From: JBFEUI01 sp041547565
Lineage (GTDB): Bacteria > Pseudomonadota > Gammaproteobacteria > Thiohalomonadales > Thiohalomonadaceae
Direction: 5' to 3'
Assembly: GCA_041547565.1 (NCBI GenBank)
Contig: JBFEUI010000082.1
Span: 1 to 12,782 of the forward strand
DNA: 12,782 bases
This document shows, in pieces, positions 1 through 7,257 of this stretch; position 1 is the first letter of the stretch, and the number at the start of each line of letters is the position of its first letter. Position numbers and translations under genes: made by a program. Below the pieces are notes generated by a model, which was not told the origin of the DNA, ran no database searches, and saw nothing but the letters and a program-made list of their open reading frames with translations.

Positions 1-834
1 GCCGAGGCGCGCACCCTGGAGCAGGCCCGGGCCCAGGGCGCCGATATCCGCCCGATTGCCTCGCCCATGGAAGCCGTGCGCATTGCGCAGGCAAATCCCG
101 ACAGGCCCGTGGTCTTTTTCGCGGCCGGTTTCGAGACCACCACTGCCCCGGTGGCGGCGATGGTGGCAGAGGGCATACCCGATAATCTGCTGCTATTGAT
201 GTCGGGCCGGCTGACCTGGCCGGCGGTCGCCATGCTGCTGAACAGCGGTCAGGCTGGCTTCGATGCACTGGTCGCCCCCGGCCACGTCTCCACCGTGATG
301 GGACCGGAGGAGTGGCAATTCGTCGTCGATGGCCATCGGCTGCCGACCGCCGTCGCGGGTTTTACCCCCGAGTCCCTGCTCGCGGCCTTCTACTCGGTGA
401 TAAGGCAGAAACAGGAGGGCCGCCTGTTTCTCGACAACTGCTACCCGGAGGTGGTCAAGCCCGGCGGCAACCGCCGCGCACAAAAGCTGCTGCACCGGGT
501 CATGGACATCTACGATGCCAACTGGCGCGGCATCGGCACCATCCCCGCCTCGGGCTACGAACTCAATGCCGCCTTCGATGCGCACAACGCCCGCAAGCAG
601 CTGACCAACTACCGCGATGATGCCCGCCGCCGTGCCGGACAGATGCCGCCCGGCTGCGACTGCGCACAGGTGGTGCTGGGCCGCATCTACCCCAACCAGT
701 GCAAACTCTACGGCAGTGCGTGCACGCCGCGCGCGCCTGTCGGTCCCTGCATGGTCTCCGACGAGGGTGCCTGCCGCATCTGGTGGAGCGGCGGCATCCG
801 AGAGCAGCAGCACAAGCGCAACGCCCACGCATGA
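1..834 (+). CDS. hypD: HypD, [NiFe]-hydrogenase maturation iron-sulfur protein (5' partial)
   Basis: HypD works with HypC as the scaffold on which the Fe(CN)2CO centre of [NiFe] hydrogenases is built, receiving cyanide from HypE in the cytoplasm. The frame is open from base 1, so the first roughly 95 residues, including the conserved N-terminal CGGHTH and GPGCPVC motifs of the family, lie outside the window; 277 residues are visible. The visible part follows E. coli HypD closely from memory: A-x-GADIR, the SPMEAVRIA helix, PVVFFAAGFETT, the APGHVS-x-V-x-G loop, and a C-terminal cysteine-rich region (CDCAQVVLGRIYPNQCKL, YGSACTP, VSDEGAC) that carries the [4Fe-4S] ligands. The stop TGA overlaps the hypF start as ATGA, indicating translational coupling. 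hypC probably lies just upstream, outside the window. Identity is very secure. Confidence 0.97.
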   Translation, partial: AEARTLEQARAQGADIRPIASPMEAVRIAQANPDRPVVFFAAGFETTTAPVAAMVAEGIPDNLLLLMSGRLTWPAVAMLLNSGQAGFDALVAPGHVSTVMGPEEWQFVVDGHRLPTAVAGFTPESLLAAFYSVIRQKQEGRLFLDNCYPEVVKPGGNRRAQKLLHRVMDIYDANWRGIGTIPASGYELNAAFDAHNARKQLTNYRDDARRRAGQMPPGCDCAQVVLGRIYPNQCKLYGSACTPRAPVGPCMVSDEGACRIWWSGGIREQQHKRNAHA

Positions 835-3104
835 GCCGGACACCGCATGCCGCACAGCAGATCACCGTTACCGGGCAGGTGCAGGGCGTCGGGTTTCGCC
901 CCTTCGTCTACCGGCTGGCCCACCAGTATGGCCTGGGCGGCTGGGTGCAGAACTGTCAGGGGCAGGTGCGGATATGGGCCGAAGGCGATAGCGCTTCACT
1001 GGAGGCGTTCACACGGGCTCTGGTCGAGCAGGCCCCACCGCTGGCGGCACCCGCGCTGTCACAGCAGAAGCCGGTCACGGCGGAACGACACAAAGAGTTC
1101 ATCATTCGCGACAGCACGGCAACGGGCCGTGCCGACATCCACGTGCCGTCCGACCAGTTCACCTGCGATGCCTGCCTGCAGGAACTGAACGACCCGCACG
1201 ACCGGCGCTATCACTATCCGTTTATCAATTGCACCCAGTGCGGACCCCGCTACACCCTGATCGAAAAACTCCCCTACGACCGCCCCAATACCTCCATGGC
1301 CGCCTTCCCGCTCTGCCCGACCTGTCTTGCCGAGTACCGGGACCCGGCTGACCGGCGCTTTCACGCCGAACCCGTCGCCTGCCCCGAGTGCGGGCCGCAG
1401 CTGCAGTACCGGCAGGACGCAATGCAGCTGGACGACACTTCTGCCGCGCTGCAACAGTGCCTCAGCGACCTGCGGGAGGGAAAGGTGGTGGCGGTCAAGG
1501 GGATCGGCGGCTACCACCTGCTGTGCGATGCCTACAACAACGACGCGGTCGTGCGTCTACGGGAGCGCAAGGGCCGCCCCGACAAACCGCTGGCCGTGCT
1601 GTTTCCGTTCACCGGGCCGCAGGGTATGGGGGCAATCGAGCAGACGCTTCGCCCCACCCCGATAGAAGTTCAAGCGCTGGCCGCGGCGCAACGCCCGATC
1701 GTGCTGTGCCGCAAGCGGGAGGACTCGCCCCTCAGCCCGGCCATCGCACCGGGACTCGATGAGGTGGGGGCGATGCTGCCCTACTCGCCGCTGCACCACC
1801 TGCTGCTCGCAGCCTTCGACGGACCGTTGGTGGCCACCTCGGGCAACATCAGCGGTGAACCGGTCATCACCAGCGAGCAAGAGGCCGAGCAGCGACTGGC
1901 CGCCGTGGCCGATGCCTTCCTGCACCACAACCGCCCGATCCTGCGTCCGGCCGACGATGCGGTGCTGCGCGTCATCGGTGAAAAAAACCGCGCGATTCGC
2001 CTCGGCCGCGGGAGCGCACCGCTGGAGTTGCCCCTGCCCGGCAGAATAGAAGTCCCCACCCTCGCCACCGGCGGGCAGATGAAAAACTGTATTGCGCTGG
2101 CTTGGGACAGGCGCATCGTCATCGCCCCCCATATCGGCAATCTGGACAGCCCACGCAGCCTCACTATCTTCGAGCAGGTCATTGATGACCTGCAACGACT
2201 CTACGGCGTACAGGCTGAACAGGTCGTCTGTGACGCCCATCCCGGCTACGCCTCCAGCCGCTGGGCGCGGGAGAGCGGCCTGCCCACGCGGGAGGTGTTT
2301 CACCACCACGCCCACGCCTCGGCCGTGTACGGTGAACATGCGGGAAAGGGCGACTGGCTGGTCTTTGCCTGGGACGGCGTCGGCTACGGCCCGGACGGTA
2401 CGCTGTGGGGCGGTGAGGTGCTGCTGGGCCGGCCGGGCCAGTGGCAACGCTTTGCCTCACTGCGCCCGTTCCACCTGGCAGGCGGCGACCGGGCCGGGCG
2501 TGAACCGTGGCGCTCTGCGCTGGCCCTGTGCTGGGAGGTGGGCATTGCGTGGGAGGAGGCACCGCCACAGGGCGAGTTGCTCCAGCAGGCATGGTGCAGG
2601 GGGATCAACCGCTCAACTACCAGTGCCGCAGGCCGACTGTTCGACGGTGCAGCGGCGCTGCTCGGACTGTGCCACACGGCCAGTTTCGAGGGACAGGGGC
2701 CGATGCGACTGGAGGCCCTTGCCACACAGCAGGAGCTCGGTGAAGAGATTGCACTTCCGATACAGGCTGACGCGGCCGGTCACTACACCGTCGACTGGTC
2801 GCCGCTGCTGCCCATGCTGCTCAATGCCCGGGCCAGCAGACAATACCGCGCCAGAACCTTTCATGCCTCACTGGCCCACACGATCGCTGCCCTCGCCACA
2901 CTCGCCCGTGAGCGGCATGGCATTGCCGGCATCGGTTTTGCAGGCGGCGTATTTCAAAACCGCCTGCTATACCAGTTGGGCACTCATGCACTGAGCACGG
3001 CCGGCTTCACCACCCACCTGCCCATCCGCATCCCTGCCAATGACGGTGGTTTGAGTTACGGCCAGATTGTGGAAATCTGCCAACCAGGTCACGAGATAAA
3101 ATAA
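831..3104 (+). CDS. hypF: HypF, carbamoyltransferase for hydrogenase cyanide-ligand synthesis
   Basis: HypF converts carbamoyl phosphate to carbamoyl-AMP and transfers the carbamoyl group to the C-terminal cysteine of HypE. The ATG at 831 gives 757 residues, the usual family length, and overlaps the hypD stop by four bases. The in-frame start at 699 is rejected because it would add 44 residues lying inside hypD. Domains in order: acylphosphatase (about 10-95; GQVQGVGFRPF with Arg23, and Asn41 in WVQN); two zinc-binding modules with four CxxC pairs (Cys112/115, 134/137, 162/165, 184/187); a YrdC/Sua5-like domain (about 202-390; KGIGGYHLLCDA at 223-234, SGN at 337-339); and a C-terminal Kae1-like carbamoyltransferase domain with the metal-binding HHHAH at 491-495, FAWDGVGYG, GFAGGVFQNR and PANDGGLSYGQ. 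All catalytic elements I can check are present. No strong Shine-Dalgarno precedes the ATG, which fits coupling to hypD. Confidence 0.97.
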   Translation: MSRTPHAAQQITVTGQVQGVGFRPFVYRLAHQYGLGGWVQNCQGQVRIWAEGDSASLEAFTRALVEQAPPLAAPALSQQKPVTAERHKEFIIRDSTATGRADIHVPSDQFTCDACLQELNDPHDRRYHYPFINCTQCGPRYTLIEKLPYDRPNTSMAAFPLCPTCLAEYRDPADRRFHAEPVACPECGPQLQYRQDAMQLDDTSAALQQCLSDLREGKVVAVKGIGGYHLLCDAYNNDAVVRLRERKGRPDKPLAVLFPFTGPQGMGAIEQTLRPTPIEVQALAAAQRPIVLCRKREDSPLSPAIAPGLDEVGAMLPYSPLHHLLLAAFDGPLVATSGNISGEPVITSEQEAEQRLAAVADAFLHHNRPILRPADDAVLRVIGEKNRAIRLGRGSAPLELPLPGRIEVPTLATGGQMKNCIALAWDRRIVIAPHIGNLDSPRSLTIFEQVIDDLQRLYGVQAEQVVCDAHPGYASSRWARESGLPTREVFHHHAHASAVYGEHAGKGDWLVFAWDGVGYGPDGTLWGGEVLLGRPGQWQRFASLRPFHLAGGDRAGREPWRSALALCWEVGIAWEEAPPQGELLQQAWCRGINRSTTSAAGRLFDGAAALLGLCHTASFEGQGPMRLEALATQQELGEEIALPIQADAAGHYTVDWSPLLPMLLNARASRQYRARTFHASLAHTIAALATLARERHGIAGIGFAGGVFQNRLLYQLGTHALSTAGFTTHLPIRIPANDGGLSYGQIVEICQPGHEIK

Positions 3105-3123
3105 CCCTTCTCAACATGATGTA

Positions 3124-3152
3124 TTGACGTGGCCATTGTCATAGAACAAGAT
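3124..3152 (+). promoter_or_regulatory. Weak sigma-70-like promoter candidate upstream of the hybrid kinase
   Basis: A TTGACG box (3124-3129) is followed after 17 bases by CAAGAT (3147-3152). The -35 matches 5 of 6 consensus bases but the -10 only 3 of 6. It lies in the only AT-rich gap of the hyp cluster (3105-3212), 60 bases before the kinase start. A secondary promoter here would let the kinase and hypE be expressed apart from hypDF. This is a sequence match only. Confidence 0.25.
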
Positions 3153-3161
3153 TTCCCTCTC

Positions 3162-3178
3162 TTAATACTGAATATTAA
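3162..3178. repeat. AT-rich inverted repeat between hypF and the kinase gene
   Basis: TTAATA (3162-3167) and TATTAA (3173-3178) form perfect 6-bp inverted arms around CTGAA. The stretch is strikingly AT-rich compared with the flanking genes and ends 34 bases before the kinase ATG. It could be an operator or simply low-complexity leader DNA. Its position just downstream of the weak promoter candidate is what makes a regulatory role conceivable. Confidence 0.4.
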
Positions 3179-3212
3179 TATCAACGGCCAAACGTTTGCC
3201 CAGCGGTAATTA

Positions 3213-4883
3213 ATGGAAAAGAAAGTTAAAAAGGAGCTCTTGGCTGTAGAGGAGTTTCAGGCTGCCCTGGTTCGACTGGGCATCTGGCTCTTCGCCGCAG
3301 GCTATGTCGGACTGAGTTCCATGTCCGAGCATTATGCGGTCAACCTGAATTACTATGCCGCCCTTTTCAGCACCTATCTCATCATCTTTATCGGGATATT
3401 TATCAGCGTACTTATGCGGCGTACCTGGCCCGCGCGCCGTTACTTCACCCTGGTGGTCGACATCACCGCCACCAGCTTCGCCATCTTTCTTACCGGTGAT
3501 GCGGTCAGCCCGTTCTATATCCTCTACTTCTGGATATTCATCTCCTACGGTACCCGCTACGGGGTGGATTACCTCAAGGCCGCCTCCATCATCAGTATCA
3601 TCGCGTTGTGTATTGTCAGCATCACGCTCGATGCCTGGGGCGAAAAACCGTTCGAACTCGGTTTTCTGATACTGTCACTCATCATCCTGCCGCTGTATCA
3701 ACACACCCTGCTGAAAAAGCTGTACAACGCCAAGCAGGAGGCCGAGGCATCCAGCAAGGCGAAGAGCATGTTTCTGGCTAACATGAGCCATGAAATCAGA
3801 ACCCCCCTCAACGGCCTGATGACCATGGCCCAACTGATGCTGCGCAGCGGCTTGAACGACACCCAGGAACAGTATGCGCGCAACCTGCTGAGCTCCGGCA
3901 ACTCGCTCAACACCATACTCAATGAGATTCTGGATTACTCGAAGATCGAGTCAGGCGAGATACAGCTCAGGTACGAGGTCTTTTCGGTGCAGACGATGCT
4001 CGGCGAACTCAAGGCCTTGATGGGCTACAGTGCCGAGGAAAAGGGTCTGACACTGGATTTCGAGATTGAAAAAGATATCCCTCAGCGGCTGTGCGGTGAT
4101 CCCAGCCGCCTGCGTCAGGTATTGGTCAATCTTGTGGGCAACGCCATCAAATTCACCCCCCGGGGCGGTGTCACGATGTCGGTGCAACACGTCCAGAAAG
4201 ACGCGAGCGGCGATGTCTTTCGTTTCGCTATCATGGATACCGGCATCGGTATCAGCGAACAGGACAGGGAGAAACTGTTCCAGCACTTCTCACAACTCGA
4301 CACATCATTGGCCCGCCACCATGGCGGCACCGGACTGGGGCTGGCCATCAGCAAGCGTCTTGTCGAGGCGATGGGCGGCGCTATTGGTATGGAATCACAT
4401 GAAGGGGCCGGCAGCACATTCTGGTTTGATGTTCCGCTGCAACAGGCCTCGCAGGATACTGCGCAACAACAGAGCGAGCCAACGATAAGCCATGCGCTCG
4501 ATCAGCTGAAGATACTGCTGGTCGATGACGATGCCATTAACCGCATGGCAGCGACACATCTGCTGGAACACGAGGGACACCAGATTAGCGTTGCCAAAGA
4601 CGGTTACGAGGCGCTCGATGCCATCAAAAGTGAACATTTCGACCTGGTGTTGATGGATGTCCATATGCCCAACCTCGACGGCATCGCCGCAACACGAAAA
4701 ATCCGCAACGAAATGCAACTCTCCCGCTCCCAGCTGCCGATACTTGGCGTGACGGCAAGCGTCATGCAGGATGAACAGCTGCATTACCTTGAGGCCGGTA
4801 TGAATGGTGTCATAGCCAAACCGATCAACATGGACAACCTCAAACGGAAACTGAGTGAAGCCATCGTCACAAGCAGAGGTTAA
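3213..4883 (+). CDS. Membrane-bound hybrid histidine kinase (HisKA-HATPase-REC)
   Basis: A 556-residue inner-membrane sensor kinase with an attached receiver. After a short charged N-terminus come about six hydrophobic helices (roughly 18-37, 49-68, 77-95, 98-115, 122-140 and 147-166) with almost no periplasmic domain, so sensing probably happens in or at the membrane, as in the RpfC type. A short linker leads to the HisKA domain (SHEIRTP, phospho-accepting His193), then the HATPase: N box NLVGNAIKFT (306-315), G1 box DTGIGI (342-347), F region, G2 box GGTGLGLAIS (371-380). The C-terminal REC domain has the acidic cluster DDD (438-440), acceptor Asp482, Thr514 and Lys536, all intact. There is no Hpt domain, so phosphate must pass to an external Hpt or regulator, or the REC acts as an internal brake; no response regulator is in the window. 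The ATG lacks a clear Shine-Dalgarno. The gene sits between hypF and hypE, 6 bases before hypE. Function is assigned by domain; the signal is unknown. Confidence 0.93.
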   Translation: MEKKVKKELLAVEEFQAALVRLGIWLFAAGYVGLSSMSEHYAVNLNYYAALFSTYLIIFIGIFISVLMRRTWPARRYFTLVVDITATSFAIFLTGDAVSPFYILYFWIFISYGTRYGVDYLKAASIISIIALCIVSITLDAWGEKPFELGFLILSLIILPLYQHTLLKKLYNAKQEAEASSKAKSMFLANMSHEIRTPLNGLMTMAQLMLRSGLNDTQEQYARNLLSSGNSLNTILNEILDYSKIESGEIQLRYEVFSVQTMLGELKALMGYSAEEKGLTLDFEIEKDIPQRLCGDPSRLRQVLVNLVGNAIKFTPRGGVTMSVQHVQKDASGDVFRFAIMDTGIGISEQDREKLFQHFSQLDTSLARHHGGTGLGLAISKRLVEAMGGAIGMESHEGAGSTFWFDVPLQQASQDTAQQQSEPTISHALDQLKILLVDDDAINRMAATHLLEHEGHQISVAKDGYEALDAIKSEHFDLVLMDVHMPNLDGIAATRKIRNEMQLSRSQLPILGVTASVMQDEQLHYLEAGMNGVIAKPINMDNLKRKLSEAIVTSRG

Positions 4884-4889
4884 GCGCTC

Positions 4890-5894
4890 TTGAACGATAC
4901 CCGCGTATCACTGGCACACGGCAACGGCGGCCGCCTGATGCGTGAACTGATCGAGGAACTGTTTGCCCGCCACCTCGGCAATTCACAACTGGATACCCGT
5001 GCCGATGCCGCCACACTCCCCCTCCCTGCAGGGGAAGTGCTGATCACCACTGACGGTTTTACCGTCAAACCACTGCAGTTTCCCGGCGGCGATATCGGTT
5101 CACTGGCGATACACGGTACGGTCAACGACCTTGCCGTGGCCGGCGCCCGGCCACTCTACCTGACCGTCAACGCCTTCATTGAAGAGGGACTGGAACTTGC
5201 GCGGCTGGATCGCTTCATCGCCAGCATGGCGGCTGCAGCGGCAGATGCCGGCGTCAGCGTGGTGGCCGGCGATACCAAGGTGGTACCGCGTGGCGAGGGC
5301 AGCGGGCTCTATCTGGCCACCACCGGCATCGGGGTACAGCAGTTCCCGGTCAAGCCGGGCATGGACAGGATACGACCGGGGGATGCCATTGTGGTCAGCG
5401 GCCCCGTGGGCGACCACGGTACGGCGGTAATGCTCGCCCGGGAGGAGTTCGGCCTGCGTGGCGACCTGCGCTCGGACAGCGCCAACGTGTTTCCGCTTAC
5501 CAGCGCACTGGCAGATATCGAAGGCGTACGCTTCATGCGTGACCCGACTCGCGGTGGACTGGCGACCGTCTGTCATGAGCTGGCACAGGCGACCAACCTG
5601 TCGGTCAGGCTGCAGCAACAGTCCATCCCGGTCCATGATGCCGTTCACTCGGTGTGCGAGATTCTTGGCTACGACCCGCTCTACCTGGCCTGTGAGGGCC
5701 GGGTGGTCGCCGTCAGTGCAGCAGAAGCGGCACAACAGGTGTTGCAGCGCTGGCACGCCCTGCCGCAGGGTGCCGATGCGGCCATCATCGGCACACTGGA
5801 AACCGGGCGCTCCTCGGTGATTCTCGAAACCGCACTGGGCGGCGAACGCATTCTCGAGGAGTTGGAAGACGATCCCCTGCCCCGGATATGTTAG
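4890..5894 (+). CDS. hypE: HypE, carbamoyl dehydratase that makes the hydrogenase cyanide ligand
   Basis: HypE receives a carbamoyl group from HypF on its C-terminal cysteine, dehydrates it with ATP to a thiocyanate, and passes cyanide to the HypCD complex. The 334-residue protein matches family length and ends exactly in the diagnostic PRIC, Cys334 being the carrier residue. The N-terminus SLAHGNGGRLM is the conserved HypE opening; VAGDTKVVPRG and RDPTRGGLATV are the AIRS/PurM-like ATP-binding motifs. The start is TTG: the kinase stop TAA (4881-4883) lies in the same frame, and only GCG and CTC separate it from TTG, so no ATG or GTG can precede the conserved region. A GAGG motif at 4876-4879, inside the kinase gene, sits 10 bases upstream and can serve as ribosome binding site. 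Tight spacing implies co-translation with the kinase. Confidence 0.97.
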   Translation: MNDTRVSLAHGNGGRLMRELIEELFARHLGNSQLDTRADAATLPLPAGEVLITTDGFTVKPLQFPGGDIGSLAIHGTVNDLAVAGARPLYLTVNAFIEEGLELARLDRFIASMAAAAADAGVSVVAGDTKVVPRGEGSGLYLATTGIGVQQFPVKPGMDRIRPGDAIVVSGPVGDHGTAVMLAREEFGLRGDLRSDSANVFPLTSALADIEGVRFMRDPTRGGLATVCHELAQATNLSVRLQQQSIPVHDAVHSVCEILGYDPLYLACEGRVVAVSAAEAAQQVLQRWHALPQGADAAIIGTLETGRSSVILETALGGERILEELEDDPLPRIC

Positions 5895-5906
5895 TGTGAG
5901 GTCGGT

Positions 5907-5945
5907 CCGGGACAGCAACAGGCGCCCGGGACAAGCCCCAGCAAC
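5907..5945 (+). repeat. Short direct repeats in the hypE-HDOD gap
   Basis: The 65-base gap between hypE and the HDOD gene contains CCGGGACA twice (5907-5914 and 5926-5933) and CAGCAAC twice (5913-5919 and 5939-5945). The first pair is spaced 19 bases apart and the second 26. They may be an operator or a small local duplication. No convincing promoter or terminator is visible in this gap. Confidence 0.4.
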
Positions 5946-5959
5946 CACGGTTCCTGCCA

Positions 5960-7204
5960 GTGATTAAAACGAGACATAACAGCCCCGAACGCCGACGGCT
6001 CAAACAACTTGAAACCATCGGTACGCTGGACGCCGAAGCGTTCGAGGAACTCACCGCGAAACTCCATGTCGAAACCATCCCGGCAGGCAGACGGCTGTTT
6101 GTGCAGGGCCACACCGATCAGTGGGTATTCTATCTGCTGCAGGGCAAGATCAGGCTCAATTGGGGGGACGGCCACAGCGAGACTATCGCCGCCGACTCTG
6201 CGGCTGCCGACTATCCGCTGGCCAACGAGCAGCCGCGCCCCGCCACGGCGACGACACTGGAACCGATTGAGTTCATACGTATCGATGCCAACCTGCTGGA
6301 GGTGCTGGCAAACGAACCGGTGCGCCGTCGCGTGCAGGTAGAGGAGATACGCGAAGATGATGCCCGGATCAGCAATCGCCTGTTCTTTGCCCTGTACAGC
6401 GACTACATGCAGGACACGCTGAAACTGCCCCAGCTGCCCGAAGTGGCCCTCAAGGTACGCGAGGCGGTGCAGAACCCGCTCTGCGATATTGCTCGGGTGG
6501 CCCGTATCATACAGGCCGACCCGGTGTTGGCCGGCAAACTCATCCGCGCGGCAAACAGCCCGCTGTACGGTGTACAGAGCCCCATCACCACTTGTCAGCA
6601 TGCCGTGGGCTATCTCGGACTGAAAACAACGCGCGATCTCATCACCAGTTATGCGCTGCGTGACCTGTTCCACTCCCACTCAGCCCTGCTCAACCGGCGC
6701 ATGCAACAGCTGTGGCAGCACAGCGTCATGACCGCTTCACTCTGCTACGTGCTGGCAGGGATGACGCCGGGACTCGACCCTGACAGGGCCCTGCTGCTGG
6801 GGCTGTTGCATGATATCGGCACGCTTGCGGTCATCGGCTATGCCGAACAGTTCCCGGAGATGGACAACTCGGATGCCCTGCTGGATGAAAGCATCCACGC
6901 CCTGCGCAGCCAGGTAGGTGCCATGGTGCTGCGCCAGTGGCAGTTTGGTGCCGAGACCGTCGAGGTGGCCATGGAGGCGGAAAACTGGCAGCGCGATCCG
7001 GCAAGCCGCGCCGATTACGCCGACCTGCTGGTCATCGCGCAACAGATCGAGTGCCGGGCGGCAGAGGAACTGCCGACGGATGCGCTGGCACAGCTTCCCG
7101 CCTATGGCAAACTGGCACGCGGCAAGCTGGATGCGGAACTTGTCGCCGCCATCCTCACTGAGGCCCGTGACGAGGTCAGTTCCACCTTCGAACTGCTGGA
7201 TTAA
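5960..7204 (+). CDS. HDOD-domain signalling protein with a degenerate cNMP-binding-like N-terminus
   Basis: A soluble 414-residue protein. Residues about 20-120 read as a cyclic-nucleotide-binding-type beta barrel (IPAGRRLFVQG, QWVFYLLQGKIRL, ending EFIRIDANLLEVL). The phosphate-binding cassette is not recognisable: where family members show G-E-x(n)-R-S-A this one has ANEQPRPATAT, so nucleotide binding is doubtful. Residues about 153-345 form an HDOD domain (LPQLPEVALKVREAV, IQADPVLAGKLIRAANSPLYG, AVGYLGLKTTRDLI, LWQHS with His254, GLLHDIG with His284-Asp285). HDOD proteins are signalling and regulatory proteins related to HD phosphodiesterases but usually without activity. The start is GTG at 5960, the only usable start after the in-frame stop at 5897-5899 apart from a CTG; no good Shine-Dalgarno is seen. 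It follows hypE by 65 bases and is probably transcribed with the hyp genes, ending at the convergent stem-loop. Its partner is unknown. Confidence 0.87.
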   Translation: MIKTRHNSPERRRLKQLETIGTLDAEAFEELTAKLHVETIPAGRRLFVQGHTDQWVFYLLQGKIRLNWGDGHSETIAADSAAADYPLANEQPRPATATTLEPIEFIRIDANLLEVLANEPVRRRVQVEEIREDDARISNRLFFALYSDYMQDTLKLPQLPEVALKVREAVQNPLCDIARVARIIQADPVLAGKLIRAANSPLYGVQSPITTCQHAVGYLGLKTTRDLITSYALRDLFHSHSALLNRRMQQLWQHSVMTASLCYVLAGMTPGLDPDRALLLGLLHDIGTLAVIGYAEQFPEMDNSDALLDESIHALRSQVGAMVLRQWQFGAETVEVAMEAENWQRDPASRADYADLLVIAQQIECRAAEELPTDALAQLPAYGKLARGKLDAELVAAILTEARDEVSSTFELLD

Positions 7205-7218
7205 ACAGGGCGTGAATA

Positions 7219-7243
7219 CGGGCGGGGTGTGACACCTCGCCCG
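7219..7243. terminator. Stem-loop between convergent genes, probable bidirectional terminator
   Basis: CGGGCGGGGTG (7219-7229) pairs with CACCTCGCCCG (7233-7243) over 11 bp with one G-U pair and a TGA loop. It lies in the 53-base gap where the HDOD gene (plus) and clpB (minus) converge. No T-run follows on either side, so it is not a textbook intrinsic terminator, though stem strength and position fit termination or 3'-end protection for both transcripts. Confidence 0.55.
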
Positions 7244-7257
7244 TGGCGCTGCAAGGT

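Noticed and set aside
699..830. Longer hypF start at 699
   Set aside because: The extra 44 residues lie inside hypD and match no acylphosphatase sequence; the ATG at 831 gives the normal HypF N-terminus.
193..855. Antisense open frame of 220 residues over hypD
   Set aside because: Low-complexity Ala/Gly/Val/Arg-rich shadow of a secure coding frame, with no domain.
1557..2447. Antisense open frame of 296 residues over hypF
   Set aside because: Mirrors a high-GC hypF coding frame; no recognisable motif or ribosome binding site.
5100..5948. Antisense open frame of 282 residues over hypE
   Set aside because: Covers the whole of the secure hypE gene and shows no family features.
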